NCBI GenBank assembly: GCA_900542355.1 | Contig: UQNE01000010.1 | Span: 41,704-105,703, forward strand | DNA from: an uncultured Bacteroidales bacterium | GTDB taxonomy: Bacteria; Bacteroidota; Bacteroidia; Bacteroidales; Paludibacteraceae | DNA: 64,000 nucleotides | Direction: 5' to 3' | Shown here: one piece after another, positions 28,275 through 36,860 of the stretch | Layout: every line of letters starts with the position of its first letter | Position numbering within the stretch: the first letter of the stretch is position 1 | The notes under the pieces: model-generated | Databases searched by the model: none | What the model was told of the DNA's origin: nothing | The model's input: the letters and a program-made list of their open reading frames with translations, nothing else | Program-made: the position numbers and the translations under genes

Positions 28275-29915
28275 TCAATCGAGTATCGTACATCCCTCGC
28301 AAGGCTTCAGTTGCTTGAAGAAGTCATTGCCCTTGTCATCCACCAAGATGAATGCGGGGAAGTTCTCCACCTCGATTTTCCATATCGCTTCCATGCCCAA
28401 CTCGGGGTACTCTACGCACTCAATCGATTTGATATTCTCTTGCGCCAAGATAGCCGCAGGACCGCCAATCGAACCCAAGTAGAACCCACCATGTTTCTTG
28501 CAAGCATTGGTTACATCTATCGAGCGGTTCCCCTTAGCCAGCATAATTAGGCTGCCGCCGTGGTCTTGGAACTCGTCCACATACGGATCCATACGCCCTG
28601 CCGTGGTCGGTCCCATCGAACCGCAAGCCATACCAGCCGGGGTCTTAGCCGGACCGGCATAGTAGATCGGATGGTTCTTTAGGTACTCCGGCATAGGTTC
28701 ACCGGCATCCAAACGCGCTTTGATTTTAGCGTGCGCAATATCTCGTCCCACAATTATCGTGCCGTTGAGCGACAGGCGCGTTCCGATGGGGTATTTCGTC
28801 AGGATGTTACATACATCGCGCATAGGCTGATTGAGGTCGATACGCACTGCATCGCCTTCGCCTGCTTGGCGCAATGCCTCGGGTATCAGGCTGCCCGGGT
28901 TGTTGTCCATGCGCTCAATCCAAATACCGTCCTTATTGATTTTGCACTTGATGTTACGGTCAGCCGAGCAACTCACGCCCAAGCCGATAGGGCAACTTGC
29001 ACCGTGGCGAGGCAGACGAACCACACGCACATCATGCGCCATATACTTGCCGCCGAACTGTGCGCCCAAGCCTATCTTGTAAGCCTCTTGGAGCAACTGT
29101 TTCTCCAACTCGATGTCGCGGAACGCACGCCCTGTCTCGTCGCCCGTAGTAGGCAGACTGTCGTAGTAGTGTGTCGATGCCAACTTCACCGTCAGCAGGT
29201 TCTTCTCCGCACTCGTACCGCCAATCACGATAGCGATATGATACGGCGGACAAGCAGCGGTACCGAGGCTCTTCATCTTCTCCACAAGGAAAGGTATCAG
29301 TGTCCCGGGATTCTGAATACGCGCTTTGGTCTCTTGGTAGAGATAGGTCTTGTTGGCACTGCCGCCGCCCTTGGTAACGCACAAGAAGCGATACTCCATG
29401 CCCTCGGTAGCCTCGATGTCGATCTGCGCAGGCAGGTTACATTTGGTATTCACCTCCTCATACATCGACAGCGGAGCGTTCTGCGAGTAGCGCAAGTTGT
29501 CCTGCGTGTAGGTGTTGAATACACCATGGCTCAGAGCCTCCTCATCGCAGTAGCCTGTCCACACCTGCTGACCTTTCTCGCCGTGTACAATGGCCGTTCC
29601 AGTGTCTTGGCACAGCGGCAACTGCCCCTTACAAGCCACCTCCGCATTGCGCAGGAAGGTCAAGGCTACATACTTATCATTGGCACTGGCCTCCGGGTCG
29701 CGCAATATCTTCGCCACCTGCTCATTGTGGCTGCGGCGCAACATAAAACTCACATCATGGAAGGCCTGTTGAGCCATCTTAGTCAAACCCTCAGCCTCCA
29801 CTTTCAGTATCGGCTTACCCTCAAACTCGCCAACCGACACATAGTCTTTGGTCAGCAGATAATACTCTGTTTCGTCTTTACCGAGTTGAAACATCGGTGC
29901 ATACTTAAATTCCAT
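28275..29915 (-). CDS. Class I fumarate hydratase (iron-sulfur)
   Basis: 546 residues, typical of the two-domain class I enzyme (FumA/FumB type). The N-terminal alpha domain has QLPLCQDTGTAIVHG with a cluster cysteine, a central TKGGGSANKTYLY and CPPYHIAIVIGGTSAEKN, and GASCPIGLGVSCSADRNIKCKI. The C-terminal beta domain contains YAGPAKTPAGMACGSMGPTTAGRMD and ends KPCEGCTILD. It interconverts fumarate and malate and probably serves the reductive branch to succinate used by anaerobic Bacteroidota. It is probably the first gene of the run towards dxr and rseP; a promoter candidate is at 30037-30068. Confidence 0.95.
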   Translation of the reverse strand: MEFKYAPMFQLGKDETEYYLLTKDYVSVGEFEGKPILKVEAEGLTKMAQQAFHDVSFMLRRSHNEQVAKILRDPEASANDKYVALTFLRNAEVACKGQLPLCQDTGTAIVHGEKGQQVWTGYCDEEALSHGVFNTYTQDNLRYSQNAPLSMYEEVNTKCNLPAQIDIEATEGMEYRFLCVTKGGGSANKTYLYQETKARIQNPGTLIPFLVEKMKSLGTAACPPYHIAIVIGGTSAEKNLLTVKLASTHYYDSLPTTGDETGRAFRDIELEKQLLQEAYKIGLGAQFGGKYMAHDVRVVRLPRHGASCPIGLGVSCSADRNIKCKINKDGIWIERMDNNPGSLIPEALRQAGEGDAVRIDLNQPMRDVCNILTKYPIGTRLSLNGTIIVGRDIAHAKIKARLDAGEPMPEYLKNHPIYYAGPAKTPAGMACGSMGPTTAGRMDPYVDEFQDHGGSLIMLAKGNRSIDVTNACKKHGGFYLGSIGGPAAILAQENIKSIECVEYPELGMEAIWKIEVENFPAFILVDDKGNDFFKQLKPCEGCTILD

Positions 29916-30036
29916 ATCGTTTAGTGTTTATAATTTTCTTTTTATCTCCTCCCCCGCCCGCTGATTATCTTCCCTGCCATATCCGTTTCCACCTTTCATC
30001 AGCCTTTTCCTCATCTCGGCGCATTCTTTCGCCCCG

Positions 30037-30068
30037 CAAAGGTACGCATTTTTCTCCAATTATGCAAG
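30037..30068 (-). promoter_or_regulatory. Candidate promoter of the fumarase operon
   Basis: On the minus strand, CTTG (complement of 30065-30068), 20 bases, then TACCTTTG (complement of 30037-30044). It is about 120 bases upstream of the ATG at 29915. Confidence 0.65.
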
Positions 30069-30175
30069 CCCCGCCCGTTTGTCCTCACCTTTTTTCGTAA
30101 TTATCACCTATTCACCACGGCAACTGCATTGCAATGGCGACTAATGAACCCTAAATCGCTTCGCCGTTCGCACCC

Positions 30176-30380
30176 CTCCCCTATTGCACCCCCAATCCAC
30201 CGTAATAGACAAACAAACCTACACTTATTAGGCGCGCCCCCTCCCCTATTGCACACCCGCTTCACCGCAATAAACAAACAAACCTACACTTATTAGGCGC
30301 GCCCCTTCCCCTATTGCACCCCCGATTCACCTCAATAAACAAACAAAACTATGATTATCAGGTGAGCACCCCTCCCCTTG
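30176..30380. repeat. Three tandem 65-bp repeats
   Basis: Units begin at 30176, 30241 and 30306 (CTCCCCTATTGCAC...), each with AATAAACAAACAAA or a close variant and (in the first two) CACTTATTAGGCGCGCCCC. A truncated fourth unit starts near 30371. The region is non-coding on both strands. Confidence 0.8.
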
Positions 30381-30429
30381 CATACCCAAATTACTACACA
30401 TACCCGTACTCACAGCCGGCAAACCCGCA

Positions 30430-31260
30430 GCCCACTCATCCTAACACATTTTAACAAGCCTATTCCACCTATACTATCCCCCACCATACAGCGGTCTGCC
30501 TGCCGACCGTAGTATGTTTTTAGTATGTGATTAGTATGTGATTAGTATGTGGTTAAGCGAACCCGATAATACCCTGATAGTACCCTGATAACACCTATGT
30601 AACCCCTCCAATAGCAGGCATACACTCTTAAAAAAGTTTACCACACAACCCGCCATGACATACAATTGCACATCAGGATATGCTATATCGTAGTCGTGTG
30701 CCAACCTAATCAAAGAACGCCGCCTTTCTTTTGGAAAGCGGCGCAATGTCTTTAGTTCTAAAATACGAAAATTGCTATAAAAGAATAGGCTTGCGGAATG
30801 GCAATTCTAAATAATGGAGTACTTGTACAGCGCAAACACTAATTTAGTTTTTGAAAATTAACAGCCCAGGTAGTAGATGTTTTCGTAAAATTCTTGAACA
30901 CATTATTGAATGTTTTTATGTAGAAAATGTATAGAAGTATCAATATACATAATTACATGTCTAATCACATGATAATTATATGTTTAATCATCAATTAACC
31001 GCAATTAACAGAGGATAAAATAGTTATTACGAAATATTTTTAATGGCTCTTTATATGGCATTTAATGGAGTCCCCCTCTACATTCGGGACAAGGAAATTA
31101 ATGTCCAATTACATGATAATTATATGTTTCTAATGTCCCCGCTGCGCAACATCCCCTCCTATGGAGGGGCTTGGGGAGGTCTGCATCGTCAATTAACCGT
31201 TAACGAAGCCCCCCTAAGTCCGTGGACGAAATAGGGGAGCACCAACGGAGCACCATGGCA
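30430..31260. repeat. Mosaic intergenic repeat region (copy 2) with an 11-bp tandem array
   Basis: CACATTTTAACA and GACCGTAGTATG lead into four 11-base units (30511-30554, AGTATGTGATT and variants) and then AAGCGAACCCGATAATACCC. Further on are ATAATTATATGTTTAATC (about 30972), CAATTAACCGCAATTAACAG, TTTATATGGCATTTAATGGA (about 31049), CTACATTCGGGACAAG and GAGGGGCTTGGGGAGG (about 31164). These are the same modules as at 18479-18895. No gene was found between 29916 and 31282. Confidence 0.7.
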
Positions 31261-31282
31261 TACACGGAACCGCGATGTACAA

Positions 31283-31567
31283 TTAGCGTTTGTTGGGATT
31301 GCGGGGAAACCAGCCTTTCTCAACGCGCTTTTTCTGCTCAAAGAGTTCAAGGATTGACCAAAAGCACGAGAAGGCAAAGACCCCCAACATTGCAGACAGA
31401 TAAGTATTGCTAATGAATAGCGAGGCGACGGCACTGATGATACCCACCAGCGCAAAAACCCACCAACAGCGCGTACCGATGTAGTGCTCCGCTTTGATGA
31501 CGATGGGATGAAACATTCCGATGCAGATAAACGCCGCTAAGCCTAAAACGATTCCTTCAAAATTCAT
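31283..31567 (-). CDS. Small membrane protein, DUF4491-like
   Basis: 94 residues with three predicted spans (about 5-23, 34-51, 56-72). MNFEGIVLGLAAFICIGMFH and IVIKAEHYIGTRCWW match my recollection of the Bacteroidota DUF4491 family, whose function is unknown. The tail is basic (KKRVEKGWFPRNPNKR). It has its own consensus promoter at 31589-31620, so it is probably monocistronic. Confidence 0.8.
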   Translation of the reverse strand: MNFEGIVLGLAAFICIGMFHPIVIKAEHYIGTRCWWVFALVGIISAVASLFISNTYLSAMLGVFAFSCFWSILELFEQKKRVEKGWFPRNPNKR

Positions 31568-31588
31568 TTACGAAAGTATTGTGAACTG

Positions 31589-31620
31589 CAAAAGTACAAA
31601 AAAAAAACGACCCGTGCAAA
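31589..31620 (-). promoter_or_regulatory. Promoter of the DUF4491 gene
   Basis: On the minus strand, TTTG (complement of 31617-31620), 20 bases including a ten-base T tract, then TACTTTTG (complement of 31589-31596), 21 bases before the ATG. Confidence 0.75.
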
Positions 31621-31764
31621 CCAAGTGCGAGAAATACCCATAAGTAGGTATCCCTCGCACACAATTTTCATAGTCGGGTTATTTCTCTTATGCGGCAGTC
31701 AGAGAGCAGCCGGATAGCACAATTCTCTTAGTCATCTATGGCATAAATCTCATAGTCATAGTCA

Positions 31765-33135
31765 TCAGTACTCGCCTTGGAGCGTCCATTCGCCGGTGCG
31801 CATGAAATGGGCAAAACCATCCATAAACGGGGCTCTCTTAGCGCGTATCTCGTCTGCCGACACATCGCCCATTATCCACGAGCCGACCCAATACTCCTCG
31901 GTGCCATCGAGCAGAAGCGGCAGTTCGGCACAGTGGGCTGCTTTGAGGGGTGAACCTTGTGGCTCCCAAGTGAAGAGATGGTATTGCGCATCCACGCCCT
32001 GTTTCTGCAGGTAGCGGGTATATCGCTTGGCAGGCGAGGCAAACACCACATCGGTGAGCATCTTCCAAAGCGGCTCCGGACCGAACATACTGCCATCGTC
32101 TTTCTGCACGCACACCACCACTTGCTGCGGCCAATTCACCTGCTTGCCGTAGGCGGGCATCTGCGGTAGGCCCGTAGGCGAGAAAGGCAACGAGTGCCAC
32201 GAAGCGGTATGGGTTTGCATGTAGTGGTTTTGGGCAGCCATTAAGGTGTCTGCGGGGCAAGTCCACGGGTCTTGCGGACTGAGGTATCGGCGTACAAAAC
32301 GGGTGCGGCGATTGCCCAAGCACTTAGAGGTGGTCAGCCCCATCGGCGCCGAGAAGACCACTGCACGACGGATAGGCACGCGTGCCGTATCGGCAAGGCA
32401 ATAGACTACGCTCTGCGCACCTGCTGACTGTCCCGCAAGGGTGATATTGTCGGCATCACCGCCAAAACGACCGATGTTATCGTGCACCCAGCGCAGGGCG
32501 GTGAGTTGGTCTTGCAGACCGAGGTTAACGGAAGCCGAATCGGGCTGATAGAGATAGCCGAATATACCCAGACGGTAGGTAACCGTAACGGTAACCACCT
32601 GCTCACGCAAGGCAAACTCTGCCAACTGGGTAGCCACACGCTCGCCGCCGCCGGCATAGTAGTTGCCGCCGTGGATATAGACCAGCACCGGCATATTGGC
32701 TTTGGGTGCAGCGTCGAGAGGCTTGGGCGAGTTGATAGTCAACACAAGGCAGTCCTCGGTGAGCGGCGACTCATCGTCCTCCGAAAGGACTATCTTCGCC
32801 TCGCTGTACTGCTGCGTGGTATCGGGAGCAAAAGTGCGCTGATAGCAGGCAACATTGCTGTGGATATAGTCGTCGGCAGGCTCGATACCGTCTGCTAAGA
32901 CGGGCTGCCGAAACCGCTCGGCATAAGCGTATGGCACACTATGGTAGATATAGACCGCCGCTGTATCGTTGCGCATACGGAGGCAGTGGGCAAGCGTATC
33001 GATATGCTGCGAGCAATAGCCCTCGGGGGCTGTGGGACAGATAGCCAATACAGGGGAGTCGGAGTCGGTTTGCTGCGCCATAAGCGACGACACCAGCATG
33101 GTAGCAAGAACGAGAAGGGTGTATCGATGTTTCAT
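31765..33135 (-). CDS. Exported type B carboxylesterase
   Basis: 456 residues with a signal peptide (MKHRYTLLVLATMLVSSLMAQ). The alpha/beta-hydrolase signatures of the carboxylesterase B family are SPLTEDCLVLTI, the oxyanion loop VLVYIHGGNYYAGGG (HGG at 155-157) and the nucleophile elbow LAGQSAGA with Ser237. A candidate catalytic His is in the C-terminal LKAAHCAELPLL. It is a little shorter than typical members (about 500-550). It probably acts in the periplasm or on the surface as an esterase. It lies just downstream of the PUL terminator, so it may be regulated separately, although a removal of ester groups from the same glycan would fit. Confidence 0.9.
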   Translation of the reverse strand: MKHRYTLLVLATMLVSSLMAQQTDSDSPVLAICPTAPEGYCSQHIDTLAHCLRMRNDTAAVYIYHSVPYAYAERFRQPVLADGIEPADDYIHSNVACYQRTFAPDTTQQYSEAKIVLSEDDESPLTEDCLVLTINSPKPLDAAPKANMPVLVYIHGGNYYAGGGERVATQLAEFALREQVVTVTVTYRLGIFGYLYQPDSASVNLGLQDQLTALRWVHDNIGRFGGDADNITLAGQSAGAQSVVYCLADTARVPIRRAVVFSAPMGLTTSKCLGNRRTRFVRRYLSPQDPWTCPADTLMAAQNHYMQTHTASWHSLPFSPTGLPQMPAYGKQVNWPQQVVVCVQKDDGSMFGPEPLWKMLTDVVFASPAKRYTRYLQKQGVDAQYHLFTWEPQGSPLKAAHCAELPLLLDGTEEYWVGSWIMGDVSADEIRAKRAPFMDGFAHFMRTGEWTLQGEY

Positions 33136-33276
33136 AGCAGTGGAGTTTTTTTAACAGATATACAAATATAGTGCCACGGCATAGCGCAACGCCTTTTGGA
33201 AAACAAATTTGGATAATAAGCAATGAATAATGGACAACGCACAAGACTACTGCCCAGAAAAATGCAAATGATAGGC

Positions 33277-33312
33277 AAAAAAAAGAGCCGTCTGCATACA
33301 AGCAAACGGCTC
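33277..33312 (-). terminator. Terminator at the 3' end of the polysaccharide utilization locus
   Basis: GAGCCGT (33285-33291) pairs with ACGGCTC (33306-33312), extended by a TGC/GCA inner stem. On the minus strand it is followed by eight T residues (complement of 33277-33284). It is 42 bases after the GH3 stop. Confidence 0.85.
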
Positions 33313-33353
33313 CCAAATGAAAATAACACTAACTATTTTGTACGGTTTATCTA

Positions 33354-35582
33354 TTATCGGCGGTAGAGTACCGACTGGCGGATGTCGCCACTGCTTGCGC
33401 CAATGAGAAGGTCGAACATACCCGGCTCTACTGTCCATTGGTGTGCCTCCGGGTCGAAATAGGAGAGCATATCATCAGTAATCGTGAACTGCACGGTCTT
33501 GGTTTCGCCTGGTTGCAAAGCGATTTTTTGGAAGGCTTTCAGTTCTTTGACGGGGCGGACAAGCGATGACTTGCGGTCGGCAACATAGAGTTGTACCACC
33601 TCTTTTCCCTCACGGCTGCCCATGTTGGTGATGTCCACCGAGAGGGTGTTGCCGTCGAGGCGGGCATTGGAATAAGCAAAAGTGGTGTAACTCAGTCCGT
33701 AGCCAAAGGGGAAGACCGGTTTGTTTTTGGGTGCGTTGATTGTGTATGCCACGCCTTGAGAAGTGTATTTGAGCGAGCGTTTGCGGCCATAGAGGTCGGC
33801 ATATCGATAGCCGACAAAGATGTCGTCTTTGTACTCTACTTCATCGTTGATACCCGGATAGGCAGCCGCACCGTATTGGTGTGCCGGGTAGTCGCTCAAT
33901 GCAGGCATAAAAGTGAACGGAAGTTTGCCTGACGGATTGACATCACCAAAGAGGATGTCAGCAATGGCGTGCCCTGTTTCTGAGCCGCTAAACCACGCTT
34001 GGAGCAGACCTTTGGCATCGGAGAGCCAAGGGGTAGCATACGCATTGCCCGAGAGAACAACCACCACAAGGTTCGGGTTGGCTTTTGCCAGCGCGGTGAT
34101 GAGTTCGGACTGATGATACGGCAGGTCGTATTGCAGACGGTCGCTACCTTCGGAGTCTTGATGGTCGGCTTTGTTGAGACCACCTACGAAGATAACAATA
34201 TCAGCCTCACGAGCCGCAGCCGTTGCCTCTTCGATGAGTTGCTCCGGGGAGCGATGGTCAGTGAGGTCTTGACCTGTGGTAACACCATTGTACTCACCGC
34301 CTACATCGCCTACATATCCACGGACATAGCGAACATGGTCAGCACCGGCACGCTCGGTAATACCCTGCAAAGGAGAAATCTCGAACTTCGCTTTGAGCGA
34401 CGACGAACCTCCGCCTACAGTCATCTGTTTGATAGCATTTTCGCCCACTACCAAGATGTTTTTACCTGCCGAAAGAGGGAGGATATTGTCGTTTTTGAGC
34501 AGGACGATACCTTCATCTGCCACCGTGCGTCCGGCTGCGATGTGTGCTGCAGAGCACATACTACCAAAACTGCGATTGGGGTTCATAGAGGTTTGGAATA
34601 TCAAGCGTAAAACATGTCGCACTTTATTGTCCAGTTCCTCTGTACCCACCTCACCGCTTCGTATCTTGCGCAGATAAGGTTGAGCCAGATAGTACATATC
34701 ATACGAGTTAGATACGCCTTCGGTAAGTCCGTTGGTCCACGAGCCAAACTCTAGGTCTAAGCCATTGGTTATCGCCTCATCGGTAGAGAGCGTACCTCCC
34801 CAATCGGAGATAACAGCCCCCTTGTATTGCCATTCGCCACGGAGAATATCCAATAGCAGATGCTTGTTGTGGCAGGCATACTGCCCGAGATATTTGTTGT
34901 ACGCCCCCATTATCGACCACGCATCACCCTCTTGCACAGCAGCGCGGAAAGCAGGAAGGTATATCTCATACAAAGCACGGTCGGAAACAGTAACATTGAC
35001 CGTATGGCGATTACCCTCTTGGTTGTTGAGCGCAAAATGCTTGACGCATGCCGCCACACCACACGATTGCATGCCCTGTATATACGGCACCACCATCGCC
35101 GAGGAGAGATACGGATCCTCGCCCATATACTCGAAGTTGCGGCCATTGAGCGGGGTGCGGTAGATGTTTACCCCCGGACCAAGCACCACGTTCTTACCAC
35201 GATAGAGAGCCTCCTCGCCAAGCGAACGCCCATAGAGTTGCGCCAAAGCGGGATTCCATGTAGCAGCCAGGCAGGTGAGTGCGGGGAAAGCGAAGCACGA
35301 GTCGTTGGTCCAACCGGCTTGCTCCCATTCGTCCCATTTGACTTCCGGGCGTATGCCATGAGGACCATCAGTACACCACAGTCCTGGGATGCCCAAGCGT
35401 GCGACACCCGGGGACGAGAACTTAGACTGTGCATGGATGATAGCAATCTTTTCTTCGAGCGTCATACGCGAGAGAGCATCTTCCACACGGGCATCCATAG
35501 GTGCATTTGTGTCGAGATAAACCTGCGCCGAAAGCGAGCAGGCGAGTGCTATGGCACAAAGCGAAAACAAGAACTTCTTCAT
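33354..35582 (-). CDS. Glycoside hydrolase family 3 beta-glucosidase-type enzyme
   Basis: 742 residues with a signal peptide (MKKFLFSLCAIALACSLSA). The GH3 N-terminal barrel has DGPHGIRPE, KHFALNNQEGNRHT (substrate-binding KH) and nucleophile Asp260 in GAVISDWGGT. The alpha/beta sandwich (GH3 C-domain, about 355-590) and a C-terminal FN3-like domain (about 640-735, EGKEVVQLYVAD) follow. This is the usual BglX architecture, acting as an exo-beta-glucosidase in the periplasm. It is the last gene of the susC-led operon and should release monosaccharide from oligosaccharides made by the GH30 enzyme. Confidence 0.94.
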   Translation of the reverse strand: MKKFLFSLCAIALACSLSAQVYLDTNAPMDARVEDALSRMTLEEKIAIIHAQSKFSSPGVARLGIPGLWCTDGPHGIRPEVKWDEWEQAGWTNDSCFAFPALTCLAATWNPALAQLYGRSLGEEALYRGKNVVLGPGVNIYRTPLNGRNFEYMGEDPYLSSAMVVPYIQGMQSCGVAACVKHFALNNQEGNRHTVNVTVSDRALYEIYLPAFRAAVQEGDAWSIMGAYNKYLGQYACHNKHLLLDILRGEWQYKGAVISDWGGTLSTDEAITNGLDLEFGSWTNGLTEGVSNSYDMYYLAQPYLRKIRSGEVGTEELDNKVRHVLRLIFQTSMNPNRSFGSMCSAAHIAAGRTVADEGIVLLKNDNILPLSAGKNILVVGENAIKQMTVGGGSSSLKAKFEISPLQGITERAGADHVRYVRGYVGDVGGEYNGVTTGQDLTDHRSPEQLIEEATAAAREADIVIFVGGLNKADHQDSEGSDRLQYDLPYHQSELITALAKANPNLVVVVLSGNAYATPWLSDAKGLLQAWFSGSETGHAIADILFGDVNPSGKLPFTFMPALSDYPAHQYGAAAYPGINDEVEYKDDIFVGYRYADLYGRKRSLKYTSQGVAYTINAPKNKPVFPFGYGLSYTTFAYSNARLDGNTLSVDITNMGSREGKEVVQLYVADRKSSLVRPVKELKAFQKIALQPGETKTVQFTITDDMLSYFDPEAHQWTVEPGMFDLLIGASSGDIRQSVLYRR

Positions 35583-35639
35583 ATTAAATGGAGTTATAGA
35601 GATGTAGAGCGGTAATCGGCCGCTCTACACCGATAGGAT

Positions 35640-36848
35640 TTACTCTGCGACTACAGTACCAAGTGCATTGTAGCGAACACCATCCTTGAGGATATAGAGT
35701 TGTCCGTTCTCGATTACCTTGGTGGCTTTAGTAGCAATAGTTGCATCGTTAAGTGCAGTCACCTCGGAAGAAATAGTAACCTTTGCACTAACTGTTTCAT
35801 AATCCACTACCAGTGTAATGGTGCAGTCGGTGTATTTCTTCTCGGCATCTGCAGGCTTGATATTATCTTTGCCCTGTCCTTTGAGTGCGCAAGTATATTC
35901 CTCGTTGATAGTCCAAGGCGTATCTTCTGCATCGGCTACGAACTCGATAGCCCAGTTGCCATAGACTACCTTAAACTCACCGCTAAACTCAGCAGCCAGC
36001 AACTCGTAGGTGTTGGTTTTGCCCTCTACGGGAGCAAACTGCTGCTCTGCCTCACACTTCCAACCGAGTTGTTCACCGGGGAGATACCAGTTGGCTTCCA
36101 TTACCTTAAAATCACCACTTACGAGGGTCAGAACCATATCTGTGGTGTCCAAAGTCAGCACAGCATTGTCATAAGTGCCGAAGGGGTTAGCGAGGCTCAG
36201 GTTGTCCACTTTGCCGAGTGTGTAAGGTACATTCATCTCCAAGCCTTTCTTGGTGTCGTTCATACACCATTCGCCTTTCCACTCACGGTTGATGATGATC
36301 TTGAAACCACCATTGAGGTTAGGTACATTGGCTGTCAGCACGCCATTTTTATCCTCGAATGGGATAGCATCTTGGAGCGACCAGTTGTTGGTGCAAGCAC
36401 CTATGAGATAATACACATTGGGTGTTCCAGAGTGGTCGTAAGGCGTACCGCTGACGAGGGTGATGACGAGTGCATCGGGGTTGGTAGCGTCCAAAGTGAG
36501 TGTAGCGTCTTTGTAGCGATAGTTCTCTGCCAAGTCGATAGCGATATTGGCAGGATCACCCTTACCGTCTATTTCCTTTGTCAAAGTGTAGGCTTTGTTC
36601 ATCTCGAGTTTAGCCACTTCGCCTTCGTAAACACCACCGTGCTGCGGGTGCCAGTCGCCGTTCTCGGCAATCTTAAACTCACCATACAAGTCAGCCACAT
36701 GGAGTGTCAGCACACCGTTCTCCTCTTGGAATTTGAAAGACGAACTGTTTTGACTCCAACCACTGGCTTCACCTGCGAAATAGTAGTCGGTTGCATTGAG
36801 GCTGAGCGCAGCCACCAATGCGATTACAAAAGAGAATACCTTTTTCAT
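35640..36848 (-). CDS. Exported protein with three glycan-binding-like repeats and a short C-terminal tail module
   Basis: 402 residues with a signal peptide (MKKVFSFVIALVAALSLNA). Three repeats of about 110 residues start DYYFAGEASGWSQN, VYYLIGACTNNWSLQ and NWYLPGEQLGWKCE. Each contains a GEFK(I/V) or GGFKI strand and an aromatic-rich loop, as in the SusE/SusF starch-binding (CBM-like) domains. The last 27 residues (TKVIENGQLYILKDGVRYNA...) match the tail module of the protein at 1766-4696. There is no lipobox, so surface display through T9SS is suggested rather than lipidation. Placement between GH3 and the SGNH hydrolase points to binding of the same glycan; the ligand is unknown. Confidence 0.8.
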   Translation of the reverse strand: MKKVFSFVIALVAALSLNATDYYFAGEASGWSQNSSSFKFQEENGVLTLHVADLYGEFKIAENGDWHPQHGGVYEGEVAKLEMNKAYTLTKEIDGKGDPANIAIDLAENYRYKDATLTLDATNPDALVITLVSGTPYDHSGTPNVYYLIGACTNNWSLQDAIPFEDKNGVLTANVPNLNGGFKIIINREWKGEWCMNDTKKGLEMNVPYTLGKVDNLSLANPFGTYDNAVLTLDTTDMVLTLVSGDFKVMEANWYLPGEQLGWKCEAEQQFAPVEGKTNTYELLAAEFSGEFKVVYGNWAIEFVADAEDTPWTINEEYTCALKGQGKDNIKPADAEKKYTDCTITLVVDYETVSAKVTISSEVTALNDATIATKATKVIENGQLYILKDGVRYNALGTVVAE

Positions 36849-36860
36849 AATACTAAAAAT

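Noticed and set aside
28731..29924. Long open frame (397 codons) on the plus strand
   Set aside because: It is antisense to the strongly supported class I fumarase gene and has no family resemblance or promoter.
30531..30746. Small frame on the minus strand in the mosaic intergenic region
   Set aside because: It overlaps the 11-mer array and shows no coding features.
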